From Acinetobacter sp. S54 (GTDB lineage Bacteria; Pseudomonadota; Gammaproteobacteria; Pseudomonadales; Moraxellaceae), in assembly GCF_016624945.1 (NCBI RefSeq), contig NZ_JACVUI010000005.1, forward strand, positions 62,001 to 126,000: a stretch of 64,000 bases of DNA, read 5' to 3'. Within the stretch, counting starts at the first letter, position 1; every line of letters starts with the position of its first letter. Under the pieces are notes generated by a model that saw only the letters and a list, made by a program, of their open reading frames with translations, was not told where the DNA came from and did not search any database. The position numbers and the translations under genes are program-made. Below are positions 62,589 to 64,000 of the stretch, one piece after another.

Positions 62589-64000
62589 ATGGCATCAAAA
62601 AAATCTAAGTCATCCAAACAAGACCGCACTGCGCTAGAAACTAATCAGACCGCAGAAATCGCATGGCTTGCAAATCAGTGGCAAGAACATCCGACGGTCG
62701 GCCTCACACCTACATTACTTCATCGTCTGCTGACCGATGCCGAGCAAGGTAATCTAACGGCTCAGGCCGATTTATTTTCGGATATGGAAGAAAAAGATGC
62801 ACATATCTTTTCTGAGATGGATAAGCGTAAAAAGGGTTTGAATGGTCTGGAGTGGAATGTTACGCCGCCAAAAAATGCCACGGATCAAGAAAAAAAGATT
62901 GCTGAAGAAGTCACTGAATGGATGGATGACATCAAAGACTTTGAGATGTTTCTGTTTGATGCGATGGATGGCGTCGGTCATGGTTATAGCTGTCAGGAAA
63001 TTGAATGGCATCAAATGGGCAGCTTGTGGTTACCTAAGTCTTTTGAGCATGTGAATGCCCGCAACTTTATGACGCCTTATAGTCAACCCAACGAGTTACG
63101 ACTCAATGATGGTTCACCAGAGGGTGCGGATTTTTGGGATTTTGGCTGGTTTATTCATCGGCATAAAGCCAAGTCTGGTTATATCGCGCGTTCGGGGCTG
63201 CATCGGGTTTTGTCATGGCCATTTCTGTTTAAAAACTATGGTATCCGCGACATCATGGAGTTTCTTGAAATCTATGGCCTGCCAATCCGTGTCGGTAAAT
63301 ATCCCTCTGGTGCAACCGCTGAAGAAAAAATGACTTTATTACGTGCAGTCATGATGATCGGACGTAATGCAGGTGGTGCAATTCCGCACGGCATGAGTAT
63401 CGAGTTTGAGTCTGCTGCCACTGGCGACACTGATAATCATATGTCTCTGATTAAGTGGTGTGAACAAAGCCAATCCAAAGCTATTGTCGGTGGGACATTG
63501 CTCAGTCAAGCAGATGGTAAAACCAGTACCAATGCGCAAAGTAAAACTCATGAAGTGCAGTTCGATAAACTGGTGAAGTCTGATGCAAAGCAGCTCAGCC
63601 GATCTATTACAGACAGTTTGATCAGCCATATGATGCGTCTGAATTATCCGAATATTACTGAGGATCGTTATCCAAACTTTGCCTTTGATACCTCAGATAT
63701 TGAAGACATGGAGACCTTTAGTAATTCGTTAGATAAGCTGGTCAAAGTGGGTATGCGAATCCCGCGCAGTTGGGCGCATGAGAAACTCGGCATACCTGAG
63801 CCAGCAGATGACGATGAACCTGTTTTAGGTGTGCAGACTGAACAAACTACCCCAAATTTGGCAGCGAACAATCTACTTTATGCAGGTCTTCAGCATAATT
63901 TACTGGCTGCACTGAGTCAGACCACCACTTCAAACCCCGCTGAAGCTGCTGCGATCCGCGGCCAGATGCTGCTGGATGATCAGATTCAGCAAAATATTGA
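62589..64000 (+). CDS. DUF935 portal protein (Mu gp29-like), N-terminal part
   Basis: Open from the ATG at 62589 past the right edge; 470 codons visible. MASKKSKSSKQDRT basic start, WLANQWQEHPTVGLTP, KRKKGLNGLEWNV, GYSCQEIEWH and YGLPIRVGKYPSGATAEEK are typical of DUF935 portals, the dodecameric DNA gate of the procapsid. No strong ribosome site is seen before the ATG. Follows the methylase after 215 bp. Confidence 0.9.
   Translation, partial: MASKKSKSSKQDRTALETNQTAEIAWLANQWQEHPTVGLTPTLLHRLLTDAEQGNLTAQADLFSDMEEKDAHIFSEMDKRKKGLNGLEWNVTPPKNATDQEKKIAEEVTEWMDDIKDFEMFLFDAMDGVGHGYSCQEIEWHQMGSLWLPKSFEHVNARNFMTPYSQPNELRLNDGSPEGADFWDFGWFIHRHKAKSGYIARSGLHRVLSWPFLFKNYGIRDIMEFLEIYGLPIRVGKYPSGATAEEKMTLLRAVMMIGRNAGGAIPHGMSIEFESAATGDTDNHMSLIKWCEQSQSKAIVGGTLLSQADGKTSTNAQSKTHEVQFDKLVKSDAKQLSRSITDSLISHMMRLNYPNITEDRYPNFAFDTSDIEDMETFSNSLDKLVKVGMRIPRSWAHEKLGIPEPADDDEPVLGVQTEQTTPNLAANNLLYAGLQHNLLAALSQTTTSNPAEAAAIRGQMLLDDQIQQNI

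Larger units (their letters stand above)
44805..64000. mobile_element. Mu-like transposable prophage (right end outside window)
   Basis: Gene content identifies a Mu-type transposable phage: MuA-like DD35E transposase, MuB-like ATPase, Gam, GemA, Mor, DUF3486/terminase pair and DUF935 portal. The left border is placed at TG 44805 because a host reading frame runs up to 44804 and a helically phased repeat array begins there. The early genes point toward this border; the late genes point away. Confidence 0.85.

Noticed and set aside
1..64000. tRNA, rRNA, CRISPR or integron features
   Set aside because: I looked for cloverleaf ends, regular 28-36 bp repeats and integrase genes and found none; the phage is of the transposing type and needs no tRNA att site.

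Overview
The window looks like a chromosomal segment of an Acinetobacter species (inferred from the AT-rich composition and from the combination of metG, dcd, apbC, a ferredoxin-NADP reductase divergent from a LysR gene, an EmrAB-type pump with a TetR gene, a DIP1984-family protein and a cluster of secreted proteins with a Gly-Gln motif). It has three parts.

(1) Positions 1-30800 are ordinary core and accessory chromosome. Two TonB-dependent siderophore receptors come first (the first is cut by the window edge; the second has a Fur-box-like site over its promoter). They are followed by a LysR regulator divergent from fpr, a multi-repeat mechanosensitive-type membrane protein, an HI0933-type flavoprotein and a PLP-dependent ACC deaminase-like enzyme. 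An EmrA/EmrB-type efflux pump with its TetR repressor is next, then a methyltransferase, a LysE-type exporter and a DIP1984 protein. A purine-related group comprises an 8-oxoguanine-deaminase-like enzyme and an NCS2 permease, divergent from a 2-oxoglutarate/Fe(II) dioxygenase coupled to an esterase. Then come an MBL hydrolase, metG, a LEA-like 11-mer repeat protein, apbC, a nucleosidase, a DUF2062 protein, a second LysE exporter and dcd.

(2) Positions 31000-44651 hold eight consecutive plus-strand genes for exported proteins, followed by an AraC-family regulator. Each of the eight has a Sec signal peptide and then a short motif of the form (S/N/D)D-x-x-(L/M)-x-x-x-x-G-(Q/E). Four are paralogues that also share two cysteine-containing blocks, one of which is the extreme C terminus (CYGxLKFC). 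Their function is not known to me. The cluster is the best candidate here for an undescribed system, most likely a set of cell-surface or secreted proteins.

(3) From about 44805 to the right edge lies a Mu-like transposable prophage. Its early module is on the minus strand and runs leftward from a cI-like repressor: Ner-like protein, a winged-helix protein, DUF3102, DD35E transposase (MuA-like), AAA ATPase (MuB-like), many small coupled ORFs, Gam, HU, DUF2786, GemA and Mor. The lysis and packaging genes run rightward: M15 endolysin, holin-like protein, DUF2730-like, gp26-like, small and large terminase, DNA adenine methylase and DUF935 portal (cut by the edge). Two minus-strand cargo genes interrupt the packaging module. 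The left border carries four heptamers at exact 10-bp spacing. Just outside it is the C-terminal remnant of a host gene, which suggests that the phage inserted into that gene. I saw no tRNA, rRNA or CRISPR array.
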